This document shows, in pieces, positions 24,004-33,500 of a stretch of DNA of 46,791 nt. The DNA is from JAWLBM01 sp041687675. GTDB taxonomy: Bacteria; Pseudomonadota; Alphaproteobacteria; Rhizobiales; Pleomorphomonadaceae. The stretch lies in contig JAWLBM010000037.1 in NCBI GenBank assembly GCA_041687675.1, positions 1 to 46,791 of the forward strand. Direction: 5' to 3'. The translations under genes were made by a program, and so were the position numbers. Position 1 is the first letter of the stretch; the number at the start of each line of letters is the position of its first letter. Under the pieces are notes generated by a model, which saw nothing but the letters and a program-made list of their open reading frames with translations, was not told where the DNA came from and did no database searches.

Positions 24004-24228
24004 CGCCGCGAGACCATCGAGCAACTCGGCGGGTCGATGACCATCGTGATGGTGGCGCACCGGCTCTCCGCCGTCCGCGGCGCCGACAGGATCGTCGTGC
24101 TCGACTGGGGCCGCGTCGTCGAGCAGGGCGGCCATGACGAACTCGTCGCCCGCGACGGGCTGTTCGCCGCGATGGTGCGGCTGCAGACCCTCGACAGCGC
24201 GATCCGCTCCGGCGCCAAGGCGGACTGA
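24004..24228 (+). pseudogene. C-terminal remnant of an ABC exporter ATPase
   Basis: Only the end of a nucleotide-binding domain survives: RETIEQLGG, the switch histidine motif MVAHRLSAVRGAD, RIVVLDWGRVVEQGGHDELVARDGLF and a natural stop at 24226-24228. A complete exporter half (MsbA-like or type I secretion ATPase) is about 570 residues or more; Walker A, signature, Walker B and all membrane spans are missing. The frame upstream of about 24004 no longer resembles the family. An ATG at 24037 could start a 63-residue peptide, but this is best read as a deletion relic. Confidence 0.8.
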
Positions 24229-24268
24229 AGTCAGCCGCCGGCGGCGAGAGGGTTTTCGAGGGTACGCG

Positions 24269-24874
24269 TCATCGATCGGCTCCCCCGGGTATCGGTTCTG
24301 TCCCTGCGGGCCCGAGCCCGTCCGTTCTGTCGCCGGCGCGGCGGCGACGAACAACGGAAACCGCCTCGTCCAGAATGGTTTCCATCGGCCTGTCCACGGC
24401 GAGGCGAACCACGTCGTCCTCGCCGTCCGGCCGCTCGAGGGCGGCGAACTGGCTGGCGAGCAGAGACGGCGGCATGAAATGCCCACGCCGTTTGCGCAGG
24501 CGCCGGCGGATCTCCCCTTCCGGCGCGTCGAGGAAGAGGAACAGCACATCGCCGAGGCCGCGCCGGAACACGTCCCGGTAGCGGCGCTTCAGCGCCGAGC
24601 AGGCGACGACGACACCGCCCGGCCGCTCGCCTGCCAGGTCCGCCGCCCTGGCCGCGACCGCCTCCAGCCACGGCGCCCGCATGGCGTCGTCGAGCGGCCG
24701 GCCCGCAGCCATCGCGGCCACGTTTTCGGGCGGATGCAACTGGTCGGCTTCGACGAAACCGGCGTCGAGGCGCGCGGCGAGACCGGTAGCGGTCGTCGTC
24801 TTGCCGACGCCGCTGACGCCCATCACCACCACCGTTCGCGGCGGGGCTGCCATCTCTTCCGTCGACTGGTGCAT
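24269..24874 (-). CDS. gntK: Gluconokinase
   Basis: A 201-residue gluconate kinase: P-loop VVMGVSGVGKTT, the substrate block EADQLHPPENVAAMAAGRPLDD (in part), ACSALKRRYRDVFR and GHFMPPSLLASQFAALE. It phosphorylates D-gluconate to 6-phosphogluconate with ATP, feeding the Entner-Doudoroff or pentose phosphate route. The ATG at 24874 is preceded by AAGGAGGAG, so the longer open frame upstream is not used. The C-terminus is about 20 residues longer than typical GntK. No gluconate transporter sits next to it. Confidence 0.92.
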   Translation of the reverse strand: MHQSTEEMAAPPRTVVVMGVSGVGKTTTATGLAARLDAGFVEADQLHPPENVAAMAAGRPLDDAMRAPWLEAVAARAADLAGERPGGVVVACSALKRRYRDVFRRGLGDVLFLFLDAPEGEIRRRLRKRRGHFMPPSLLASQFAALERPDGEDDVVRLAVDRPMETILDEAVSVVRRRRAGDRTDGLGPAGTEPIPGGADR

Positions 24875-25058
24875 CACTCCTCCTTCACGGCCCGGGCACG
24901 CCTGCTCGACCGAACCGCTGCCGTGACGGCGCCGGTCGGCCAGACATGCGAACACCAACAAGGCCGGAAAGAAAAGCCACGGATCGTAGCCGGCACTCGG
25001 CGCCTGGCGGATCCTCGCCGAAGGGCGGCGTGCACCGCACCGCCCCACCCGCCGTCAC

Positions 25059-25937
25059 TCAAGCGTCCGCCGCCGGCAGGCGCTGGTCGACGTTGCCGAT
25101 GTCCGCCCACGGATCGCCGATGCGGCCGACCCGCTCCGGCACGGTCCGCACCGTGAAGGCGGAGGGATCGAGGTCGGGGCCGACCTCCGACCAGTCGAGC
25201 GGCGTCGACACCGGCGCCCCCTCGCGGGAGCGGGAGGAATAGGCGCCGACGGCGGTCGAGGTCGGATCATTGCGCAGGTAGTCGATGAACACCCGGCCCG
25301 TGCGTTCGGCCTTGGAGATCCGCACCAGGTAGCGGTCGCGGTCGTCCGAGGCCATCGCCTCGGCGATGCCGCGGGCGAAGCGCTTGGCCTCCGGCCAGCC
25401 GTCGCGCGGGGCGACCGGCACCACCACGTGCAGTCCCTTGCCGCCGGTGGTCTTGGCGAAGGAGACGAGGCCCATCGCCTGCAGACGGGCGCGGAGTTCG
25501 TGGGCGCCGTCGAGAACTGCGGAGAAGGGCGTGCCGTCGCCCGGGTCGAAGTCGAAGATGATCCGGTCGGGCAGGTCCGGCCGGTCGCGGCGGCAGCCCC
25601 AGGGGTGCAGCTCCAGCGTCCCCAGCTGCACCGCCGCGACGAGCCCGCGGACGTCGCGAATGTAGAGGTAGGGCTCCTCGAAGCCGGGCACCATGGTCTC
25701 GCGCAGCTCCTCCGGCACCCCGGAGCCGGGATGGCGCTGGAAGAAGCACTTGCGCTGGCGGCCGGTCGGGCAGCGCACCAGCGTGATCGGCCGGTCGGCG
25801 ACGTGCGGCAGCATCACCGGCGCGATCCCGACCATGTACTCGGCAAGCTCCCGCTTGCTGAGCCCCTGCTCCGGGAACAGGATCTTGTCCGGGTTGGTGA
25901 GGCGGACGCCCTCGATCTCGATCTCCTCAGCGGGCAC
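25059..25937 (-). CDS. ligD: LigD-type non-homologous end-joining polymerase
   Basis: A 292-residue stand-alone primase-polymerase domain of the LigD/AEP family. It has LTNPDKILFPEQGLSKREL at the start, CPTGRQRKCFFQRHPG, the catalytic DXD in IIFDFDPGDGTPF, the FAKTTGGKGLHVVVPV block and the third carboxylate in VFIDYLRND. It fills or extends DNA ends in Ku-dependent break repair. The start is GTG at 25937. The gene lies 13 bp behind a broken ATP-dependent ligase fragment, the usual partner; no Ku gene is present in the window. Whether end joining still works depends on a ligase elsewhere. Confidence 0.9.
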   Translation of the reverse strand: MPAEEIEIEGVRLTNPDKILFPEQGLSKRELAEYMVGIAPVMLPHVADRPITLVRCPTGRQRKCFFQRHPGSGVPEELRETMVPGFEEPYLYIRDVRGLVAAVQLGTLELHPWGCRRDRPDLPDRIIFDFDPGDGTPFSAVLDGAHELRARLQAMGLVSFAKTTGGKGLHVVVPVAPRDGWPEAKRFARGIAEAMASDDRDRYLVRISKAERTGRVFIDYLRNDPTSTAVGAYSSRSREGAPVSTPLDWSEVGPDLDPSAFTVRTVPERVGRIGDPWADIGNVDQRLPAADA

Positions 25938-25949
25938 GGTCGCCTCCGA

Positions 25950-26249
25950 TCAGCGCCTCGAGTGTGGACGGCCCGGCCGGCCGTCGATGGCGATGACAAG
26001 CTCGCCGTCGACCACGAAGTCGTCCGCGCCGGCAGCAGCGAGATTCGCCACCACCTCGGTGAAATGGCGGCCGAGCGGCTTGCCGGACTTCGCCCTGAGG
26101 TCCACCCGGCCGCCGCGGCGGAAGGCGAGGCAGCGGAAGCCGTCCCACTTCGGCTCGAACCACCAGCCGGGCCCATCCGGAAGCGCGTCCACCGGCCGGG
26201 CCTCCATCGGTTCAAGATCGACGTTGATCAACCGCCGCGAAACCGTCAT
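25950..26249 (-). pseudogene. Truncated ATP-dependent DNA ligase
   Basis: An N-terminal ligase fragment of about 100 residues: LEPMEARPVDALP, the adenylation motif I WFEPKWDGFRCLAF with its catalytic Lys, and KSGKPLGRHFTEVVANL, then VDGELVIAIDG. Family proteins of this type run to about 300-350 residues with motifs III-V and an OB fold; none follow. After DGRP the frame shifts: a neighbouring frame continues STLEALIGGD, resembling the next expected block, and then runs into the start of the polymerase gene. So a frameshift and a deletion both seem present. ATG at 26249. Confidence 0.75.
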
Positions 26250-26397
26250 CCGGCCTCCCCTCGCAGATCGCCCCGAGGTTGAGAACACCCGGCCGTGGAC
26301 ATCGTTCCGGGACGAAGCCCGCCACCGGATCGGTTGCCTCCGTGGCGCAACCGTCCCATGCTAGCCGACAAGTCCGCGAGACCGGGACGCCCTCGAG

Positions 26398-27006
26398 ATG
26401 ACGCGCGAGCATTGGGACGACGTCTACCGCACCAGGTCTGCGGAGCAGGTAAGCTGGTTCCAGCCGCGGCCGGAGCCCTCGCTTCGCGCCCTCGACCGGC
26501 TGGGCATCGCACCGTCGCAGTCGCTGGTCGACGTCGGCGGCGGCGCCTCGCGCCTCGTCGACTGCCTGATCGAGCGCGGCTTCACCGATCTCTGCGTCCT
26601 CGACATCGCCGCGCCGGCGCTTGAGGCGACACGTCGGCGGCTCGGCCCCGCCGCCGCGGGCGTCCGCTTGGAAGTCGCCGACGTCACCCGCTGGAGGCCG
26701 GCGCGCCGGTGGGAGCTGTGGCACGACCGCGCGGTCTTCCACTTCCTCACCGACCCGGCGGACCGGGCGGGCTACCGGGAGGCGCTCGCGGCGGGTCTCG
26801 CCGCGGGCGGCCACGCGGTGCTGGCGACCTTCGCGCCGAAGGGACCGGAGCGGTGCAGCGGGCTTCCGGTGCGCCGCTACGACGCCGCGGGCCTCGCCGC
26901 AGAGTTCGCCGGCCTGCTCGAGCCGGCCGGGGCCTGGAGCGAGACGCACACCACCCCGGCCGGCGCCCCGCAGGCCTTCACGTGGTGCCTGTTCCGCCGG
27001 CCCTGA
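26398..27006 (+). CDS. Class I SAM-dependent methyltransferase
   Basis: A 202-residue methyltransferase. It opens with HWDDVYRTRSAEQVSWFQPRPEPSL, a start seen in many small bacterial methyltransferases of this type. Motif I is LVDVGGGASRLVDCL, an acidic residue follows in VLDIAAPALEAT, then VADVTRW and the motif IV region WHDRAVFHFL. Substrate unknown; members have been annotated as thiopurine-like or generic methyltransferases. It is divergent from the ligase remnant and stands alone. Confidence 0.85.
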   Translation: MTREHWDDVYRTRSAEQVSWFQPRPEPSLRALDRLGIAPSQSLVDVGGGASRLVDCLIERGFTDLCVLDIAAPALEATRRRLGPAAAGVRLEVADVTRWRPARRWELWHDRAVFHFLTDPADRAGYREALAAGLAAGGHAVLATFAPKGPERCSGLPVRRYDAAGLAAEFAGLLEPAGAWSETHTTPAGAPQAFTWCLFRRP

Positions 27007-27189
27007 GCCCGCCGGCATCCCCGAACCCCGAAAACCGCCTTTCGGGAATCCGCAGCCGCGCCGCGGCTTTCCCCCTCGCCGCTCGGGCCGGCCGAGTGCG
27101 ACCAATGGGCATCAACGGGGGTGGGCGATTGCATCTGCGGCGCAGTGCGGTCAGTATCCGTGCAACCAAAAAGGAAAACCGGGGGGAGC

Positions 27190-28254
<1,065 letters not shown>

Positions 28255-28255
28255 C

Positions 28256-28278
28256 GGGCCGCCCGGGAGGGGCGGCCC
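28256..28278 (+). terminator. Hairpin between ABC ATPase and binding-protein gene
   Basis: Perfect 8-bp arms GGGCCGCC / GGCGGCCC with a seven-base loop, directly behind the ATPase stop. There is no U-run; it may reduce read-through or protect the 3' end. Confidence 0.45.
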
Positions 28279-28391
28279 GCGGAGGAACTCCCGCGTCCGG
28301 CTTCGCCGGAGCGGGCAACAGGGGGCACCCATCGGGGCGACGCCCCGGACGACGTCCAGGGGAAACCCGGCGCAATAAGGAGGAAGGGACC

Positions 28392-29705
28392 ATGACAATC
28401 AATCGCAGAACCCTGCTGCAGGGGACCGCAGGCCTTGCGGTCGGCGCGACGCTCGGCGGCATGCTCGGCGGCGGCCGCGCCTTCGCCCAGGGGATGCCGA
28501 CCTTCACCCCCGAGCCGGGCGCGTCGCTGCGGCTGCTGCGCTGGGTGCCGTTCGTCAGCGGCGAGGAGGAGGCCTGGAACGCCAATACCAAGGCGTTCAC
28601 CGCCGCCACCGGCATCGACGTCCAGATCGACCAGGAGAGCTGGGAGGACGTCCGTCCGAAGGCGGCCGTCGCCGCCAACGTCGGCTCCGGGCCGGACATG
28701 GTGATGAGCTGGTTCGACGATCCGTTCCAGTATCCGGACAAGCTGGTCGACGTGACCGACCTCGCCACCGCGCTCGGCGACAACTACGGCGGCTGGTACG
28801 AGGGCCTCGAGGGCTACGCCAAGCAGGGCGACAGCTTCATCGCCATCCCGCTCTGCGCCATCGGCAACGCGATCTGCTACCGCGACAGCCACATGAAGGC
28901 GGCCGGCTTCAGCGAGTTCCCGCAGGACACCGCCGGCTTCCTCGAGCTCTGCAAGGCGATGAAGGCCAACGGCACTCCGGCGGGCTTCCCGCACGGCAAG
29001 GCGGTCGGCGACGGCAACAACTACGCCCATTGGCTGCTGTGGAGCCACGGCGGCATGACGGTCGATGAAAACGGCAACCCGGCGATCGACAGCCCGGAGA
29101 CCCGCGCAGCGATCGAGTATGCCAAGCAGCTCTACGAGACCTTTATCCCGGGTACCGAGAGCTGGCTCGACATCAACAACAACCGCGCCTTCCTGGCCGA
29201 GCAGATCTCGCTGACCGCCAACGGCGTCTCGCTCTACTACGCCGCCGTCAAGGACCCGGCGCTGGAGGCGATCGCCCAGGACATCCGCACCACCAACCTG
29301 CCGATCGGACCGGTCGGCAAGTCGGTCGAGCTGCACCAGACCTCGACGATCAACATCTTCAAGCACACCCAGTACCCGGAGGCCGCCAAGGCCTACGTCG
29401 CCTGGATGTTCCAGCCGGAGATGATGAACGCCTGGCTGGTCGGCGCCAGCGCCTACTGCTGCCAGCCGCTGAAGGCCTTCGCGGACAACCCGGTGTGGAC
29501 CGCGAACCCGGTGCATGCGCCCTACGCCAAGGCGTCCGAGAGCCTGCGCCCGAACGGCTACGCCGGCCCGCTCGGGCCCGCGTCGGCCAGCGTCATGGCC
29601 GACTATGTGGTGGTGGACATGTTCGCCGAGGCGGTGACCGGGCAGCGGTCGGCCGAGGAGGCGATCGCCAACGCCGAGCGGCGCATCGCCCGCTCCTATC
29701 GCTGA
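28392..29705 (+). CDS. Extracellular solute-binding protein, family 1, Tat-type signal
   Basis: A 437-residue sugar-binding lipoprotein-like/periplasmic protein. The N-terminus has a twin-arginine pattern (NRRTLLQGTAGLAVG) and a hydrophobic stretch ending GGRAFA, so it is likely exported folded through Tat. The mature part has the family 1 features LRWVPFVSGEEEAWNANTKAF, GSGPDMVMSWFDDPFQYPDK and the C-terminal YPEAAKAYVAWMF. It captures an oligosaccharide, polyol or glycerol-phosphate-like solute for the two downstream permeases. The ATG at 28392 follows AAGGAGGAAGG. Ligand not evident. Confidence 0.9.
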   Translation: MTINRRTLLQGTAGLAVGATLGGMLGGGRAFAQGMPTFTPEPGASLRLLRWVPFVSGEEEAWNANTKAFTAATGIDVQIDQESWEDVRPKAAVAANVGSGPDMVMSWFDDPFQYPDKLVDVTDLATALGDNYGGWYEGLEGYAKQGDSFIAIPLCAIGNAICYRDSHMKAAGFSEFPQDTAGFLELCKAMKANGTPAGFPHGKAVGDGNNYAHWLLWSHGGMTVDENGNPAIDSPETRAAIEYAKQLYETFIPGTESWLDINNNRAFLAEQISLTANGVSLYYAAVKDPALEAIAQDIRTTNLPIGPVGKSVELHQTSTINIFKHTQYPEAAKAYVAWMFQPEMMNAWLVGASAYCCQPLKAFADNPVWTANPVHAPYAKASESLRPNGYAGPLGPASASVMADYVVVDMFAEAVTGQRSAEEAIANAERRIARSYR

Positions 29706-29713
29706 CGAGACGA

Positions 29714-29742
29714 GGGAGGCGCCGCCCACCGCGGCGCCTCCC
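29714..29742 (+). terminator. Strong hairpin after the binding-protein gene
   Basis: Perfect 12-bp arms (GGGAGGCGCCGC / GCGGCGCCTCCC) around the loop CCACC, nine bases after the stop, followed by CATTTCC. This is the strongest stem in the window and a good candidate for partial termination, keeping the binding protein more abundant than the permeases. Confidence 0.65.
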
Positions 29743-29818
29743 CATTTCCGCCGCGCGCGAGCGGCAAGGATCCGCACCGGGCGCGGGACGTCCCCGGGCG
29801 AGCAGGAGTGACATCGGA

Positions 29819-30751
29819 ATGGCGATCAGAGAGGCCGCGCCGCGTCCGTCGATGCTTGGCCGGTTCGTCGAGAGCCGGGGCGGGATCGCGTTCCTGTTCA
29901 TGCTGCCGGCGGCCGTGTTCCTGATCTTCTTCCTGACCTACCCGCTCGGCCTCGGCGTCTGGCTCGGCTTCACCGACGCCACCATCGGCCGCTCGGGCAT
30001 CTTCATCGGGCTCGAGAACTACATCTGGCTGTTCGAGGACCCGGTGTTCTGGCTGTCGGTGTTCAACACCGTGGTCTACACCTTCGTCGCCTCGGTGCTG
30101 AAGTTCGTGCTCGGCCTCTGGCTGGCGCTGATCCTCAACGAGCACCTGCCGTTCAAGAACCTGTTCCGGGCGATCATCCTGCTGCCCTGGGTGGTGCCGA
30201 CGGTGCTCTCGGCGCTGGCCTTCTGGTGGATCTACGACAGCCAGTTCTCGATCATCTCCTGGGTGCTGATGAAGTGGGGGATGATCGACGCGCCGATCAA
30301 CTTCCTCGGCGACCCGACCAACGCGCGCGCCTCGGTGATCGCGGCCAACGTCTGGCGCGGCATCCCATTCGTGGCGATCTCGCTGCTCGCCGGGCTGCAG
30401 ACCATCCCGCAGTCGCTGAACGAGGCGGCCGCCCTCGACGGCGCCACCTCCTGGCAGCGCTTCACCAAGATCACCCTGCCGCTGCTGACCCCGATCATCG
30501 CGGTGGTGATGACCTTCTCGGTGCTGTTCACCTTCACCGACTTCCAGCTGATCTACGTGCTGACCCGCGGCGGGCCGGTCAACGCCACCCACCTGATGGC
30601 GACCCTCTCCTTCCAGCGGGCGATCCCTGGCGGACAGCTCGGCGAGGGCGCGGCGATCGCCGTCGCCATGATCCCCTTCCTGCTCGCGGCGATCCTGTTC
30701 AGCTTCTTCGGGCTGCAGCGACGCAAGTGGCAGCAGGGCTCCGGCGACTGA
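29819..30751 (+). CDS. Sugar ABC transporter permease 1 (CUT1)
   Basis: A 310-residue MalF-type permease. A short cytoplasmic start is followed by about six membrane spans (first FLFMLPAAVFLIFFLTYPLG), and by the EAA coupling loop EAAALDGATSWQRFTKITLPLL. The ATG at 29819 with AGCAGGAG upstream was chosen; longer reading runs inside the binding-protein gene. It forms the channel with the next gene, 10 bp downstream. Confidence 0.93.
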   Translation: MAIREAAPRPSMLGRFVESRGGIAFLFMLPAAVFLIFFLTYPLGLGVWLGFTDATIGRSGIFIGLENYIWLFEDPVFWLSVFNTVVYTFVASVLKFVLGLWLALILNEHLPFKNLFRAIILLPWVVPTVLSALAFWWIYDSQFSIISWVLMKWGMIDAPINFLGDPTNARASVIAANVWRGIPFVAISLLAGLQTIPQSLNEAAALDGATSWQRFTKITLPLLTPIIAVVMTFSVLFTFTDFQLIYVLTRGGPVNATHLMATLSFQRAIPGGQLGEGAAIAVAMIPFLLAAILFSFFGLQRRKWQQGSGD

Positions 30752-30761
30752 GGACCCGACG

Positions 30762-31664
30762 ATGACCCAGACCACCCCCCAGGGAACCTCGGCCGCCATC
30801 CGCGACGATTCGGAGGGCATGCAGCAGTTCAACACGCTGCCGCGGCGGATCGTGGTGCTCTACCTGCCGCTCGCCGTCTTCGTGTTCGTGCTGCTGTTCC
30901 CCTTCTACTGGATGGCGATCACGGCGGTGAAGCCGGACAACCAGCTCACCAACTACGACGAGTTCAGCCCCTTCTGGGTTGTCGACGCGACGCTCGAGCA
31001 CATCAAGTACCTGCTGTTCGAGACCTCCTATCCGGGCTGGCTGTGGAACACGATGGTGGTGTCGGTCGCCTCCACCTTCCTGTCGCTGCTCGCCGCCGTG
31101 TTCGCCGCCTACGCCATCGAGAGGGTGCGCTTCACCGGCGCGCGGGTGACCGGGCTGATGATCTTCCTCGCCTACCTGGTGCCGCCGTCGATCCTGTTCA
31201 TCCCGCTGGCGGTGATCGTCTTCCAGGTGGGCATCTTCGACAGCCTGTTCGCGCTGATCCTGACCTACCCGACCTTCCTCATCCCCTTCTGCACCTGGCT
31301 GCTGATGGGCTACTTCCGCTCGATCCCCTTCGAGCTGGAGGAGAGCGCGCTGGTCGACGGGGCGACGCGCTGGCAGATCCTCACCAAGGTGATCCTGCCG
31401 CTGGCGGTCCCGGGGCTGATCTCCGCCGGCATCTTCGCCTTCACCCTGTCCTGGAACGAGTTCATCTACGCCCTCACCTTCATCTCGTCGTCCGAGAACA
31501 AGACGGTGCCGGTGGGCGTGCTGACCGAACTCGTCCGCGGCGACATCTACGAGTGGGGCGCGCTGATGGCCGGGGCGCTGCTCGGATCGCTGCCGGTGGT
31601 GCTGCTCTACTCCTTCTTCGTCGACTACTACGTGTCGTCGATGACCGGCGCGGTGAAGGAATAG
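30762..31664 (+). CDS. Sugar ABC transporter permease 2 (CUT1)
   Basis: A 300-residue MalG-type permease. It has about six membrane segments, among them LYLPLAVFVFVLLFPFYWMAI and YLVPPSILFIPLAVIVF, and the EAA loop EESALVDGATRWQILTKVILPL. It has a hydrophilic start of about 25 residues. It closes the four-gene operon; the next gene, coxC, begins 94 bp later after its own candidate promoter. Confidence 0.93.
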   Translation: MTQTTPQGTSAAIRDDSEGMQQFNTLPRRIVVLYLPLAVFVFVLLFPFYWMAITAVKPDNQLTNYDEFSPFWVVDATLEHIKYLLFETSYPGWLWNTMVVSVASTFLSLLAAVFAAYAIERVRFTGARVTGLMIFLAYLVPPSILFIPLAVIVFQVGIFDSLFALILTYPTFLIPFCTWLLMGYFRSIPFELEESALVDGATRWQILTKVILPLAVPGLISAGIFAFTLSWNEFIYALTFISSSENKTVPVGVLTELVRGDIYEWGALMAGALLGSLPVVLLYSFFVDYYVSSMTGAVKE

Positions 31665-31683
31665 CCGCCACCGGACGCCGGGA

Positions 31684-31712
31684 TGGAAACGGGCCGTCGC
31701 GGCCGCTATACT
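31684..31712 (+). promoter_or_regulatory. Candidate promoter for coxC
   Basis: TGGAAA (31684), 17 bp, TATACT (31707), about 45 bp before the coxC ATG. The -10 box is good, the -35 box weak, as expected for a regulated promoter. Pattern only. Confidence 0.35.
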
Positions 31713-31725
31713 CCGCCGAAGCGAA

Positions 31726-31745
31726 GGAGCCGGTGAACCGGCTCC
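31726..31745 (+). terminator. Inverted repeat just before coxC
   Basis: Perfect 9-bp arms GGAGCCGGT / ACCGGCTCC with a two-base loop, ending 13 bp before the coxC ATG and just before its GGGGGAGG ribosome site. It may end the upstream ABC transcript, or lie in the coxC leader where folding could affect translation. Confidence 0.45.
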
Positions 31746-31758
31746 CGTTGGGGGAGGC

Positions 31759-32913
31759 ATGACCGCGATCGCACCGTCGCACGAGCCCTGGCTCGTCGCG
31801 CTGTCGCTGCTGGTGGCGTTCCAGGGCAGCTACGTGGGGCTGCACCTGGCGCGTGGCATCGGCGAGGCGCGGGGATTGGCGAGGCGCCGCCGCATCACCT
31901 TCTCGGCGCTGTCGCTGGCGCTTGCCGTCTGGTCGATGCACTTCGTCGGCATGCTGGCCCTGCGGCTGCCGGTTGCGGTCGACTTCCTCGTTCTGCCGAC
32001 GTTGATCTCCTTCCTGGTCTGCGTCCTGGTCGTCGGCTTCGCCGTGTTCTTCGTCGGCGCGCGGGCACCCGGGCCGAGGACGATCGCCACGGCCGCCGTG
32101 TTCATGGGCGGCGGCATCGTCATCATGCACTTCCTTGGCATGTACGCGGTGCACGAGGGCGTGCACATGCGCCAGGATCCGCTGTTCGCAGGCGCCAGCA
32201 TGGCGATCGGCGTCGCCGCCGCCGGCGCGGCGCTGTGGTTCGGATTCGCCGGCGGCGTCACCCGCTCCATCCTGCCGTCGGCCGCGATCATGGCGCTGGC
32301 GATCTCGGCCATGCACTACACGGCGATGGCCGGCGCCACCTTCGAGGTGCATGCCACGACGGTCGCCAACGGCCAGCCCGCGCTGTCGCCCGGGACGCTG
32401 GCCGCGGTGGTGTCGATCGTCGCCTTCGTGGTGTCGGGGCTGTTCCTGCTCACCCTGGTGCCGGAGGAGACCGAGGCGGCCCCCGCCTCCGCATCCGCGA
32501 CGGCGCCCGCAAGCGCCGGCGCGGACGGCGTGCCTGCCGCCGGGCCGGCGGCAGGCCCGGCCCAGCCCGCCCCGCTCCCCGTCGAGCGCGACGGCCGGAG
32601 GCTCGCCTTCGACGTCCATCGGCTGGTCGCGGTCCAGGCGCAGGGCCACTACTGCCAGCTGTTCGATGGCGACCAGACCTGGTTCTGCCCGCTTTCGATC
32701 AGCGAGGTCGAGGCGCTGCTCGACCCGGCGATGTTCGCCCGGGTGCACCGCAGCCACATCGTCAACCTCGACCAGGTGCGGGCGATGCGCCGCTACGGCG
32801 ATGCGGGGCTGATCTCGCTGGCAACGCCGGTCCCCTACCAGGTTCCCGTCGCCCGCTCCCGCCGCGGCTGGCTGCGCGACCTCCTCCAGACCCGCGTCCG
32901 CGCGGCGGAGTGA
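31759..32913 (+). CDS. coxC: MHYT-LytTR membrane regulator, CoxC-like
   Basis: A 384-residue fusion. The N-terminal ~240 residues form a membrane MHYT sensor with hydrophobic spans and the repeated signature: WSMHFVGM, IIMHFLGM and SAMHYTAM. An Ala/Pro-rich linker of about 40 residues follows (about 240-280). The C-terminal LytTR DNA-binding domain includes FDVHRLVAVQAQGHYCQLF, FARVHRSHIVNLDQVRAM and VPVARSRR. MHYT domains are proposed to bind copper and sense O2, CO or NO. The same fusion is encoded by coxC and coxH in the Oligotropha CO dehydrogenase cluster, where coxC lies just before coxM as here. It is the likely CO/redox-responsive activator of the genes that follow. Confidence 0.9.
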   Translation: MTAIAPSHEPWLVALSLLVAFQGSYVGLHLARGIGEARGLARRRRITFSALSLALAVWSMHFVGMLALRLPVAVDFLVLPTLISFLVCVLVVGFAVFFVGARAPGPRTIATAAVFMGGGIVIMHFLGMYAVHEGVHMRQDPLFAGASMAIGVAAAGAALWFGFAGGVTRSILPSAAIMALAISAMHYTAMAGATFEVHATTVANGQPALSPGTLAAVVSIVAFVVSGLFLLTLVPEETEAAPASASATAPASAGADGVPAAGPAAGPAQPAPLPVERDGRRLAFDVHRLVAVQAQGHYCQLFDGDQTWFCPLSISEVEALLDPAMFARVHRSHIVNLDQVRAMRRYGDAGLISLATPVPYQVPVARSRRGWLRDLLQTRVRAAE

Positions 32914-32938
32914 GGCGCGGGGCCCGGGCCCCTGCGCC
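32914..32938 (+). terminator. Hairpin behind coxC
   Basis: The imperfect inverted repeat GGCGCGGGGCC / GCCCCTGCGCC starts at the base after the coxC stop. It is a GC-rich stem with one mismatch and no U-run. It separates coxC from the structural cox genes. Confidence 0.45.
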
Positions 32939-33335
32939 TGCGGCGACCGCCCCGCTCGCCCGGACCCCCGCGGAATCGACAGGCCCGGCCGCGGGGCGGA
33001 CAGGCGACACCCGGGGCGCGCCGCTCACCTTTCCGCCTGCAGCTTCCATCGCCATGGGAAGGGCGGCGTCTTCGGCCGAAGCCGACCTCGCCGGAGCGGC
33101 GGGCCGACCCTCCGCGACGATCCCCTTCGGGCGCCTTGCCGCCCGCGCCGGGACACGCGCCCCGGAATGCCCGGGGGGCGCCGCCCCACCCCCGCGGGCG
33201 CGGCCGCCCTGCCGGTTCGTTCCGGACCCGGGGCGCAGATCTTTTTTGCGCCGCACCATCTGCGGCCGTCCGGCGCGGAGACGGCGGGCCCGAACGCCCC
33301 CTGTTTCGCCAACTGCGACAGCCTTATTGACGCAG

Positions 33336-33353
33336 TTCGTGCGCAATTCGTGC
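33336..33353 (+). promoter_or_regulatory. Direct repeats, possible LytTR regulator site
   Basis: TTCGTGC occurs at 33336-33342 and 33347-33353, one helical turn (11 bp) apart, just after a TTGACG at 33327 and about 150 bp before coxM. LytTR proteins bind short direct repeats, so this is a candidate site for the MHYT-LytTR protein. Two seven-base repeats are weak evidence. Confidence 0.3.
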
Positions 33354-33500
33354 CGGTGGTGCCTGCGGTGGGCACCTCGTGAACGGGGCGTTGAAGGTGC
33401 GGCGCAGCAATCCGCAGGCTCGACATGGTTCCGCCCGCCGGCCCTGCGCCTCGCCGAAGGCGCCGCGGCTGCGGAAGCGGACGGGAGGAAGGGGGAGACC

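Larger units (their letters stand above)
32914..33500. other. 587-bp gene-free region upstream of coxM
   Basis: No supported gene; longer frames through it are shadows of coxC or coxM. It starts with a GC hairpin at the coxC stop and includes the direct repeats at 33336-33353. The coxM promoter and leader must lie here. A T-rich stretch near 33242 (CTTTTTTG) and TTGACG at 33327 are the only AT-richer points. Confidence 0.6.
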
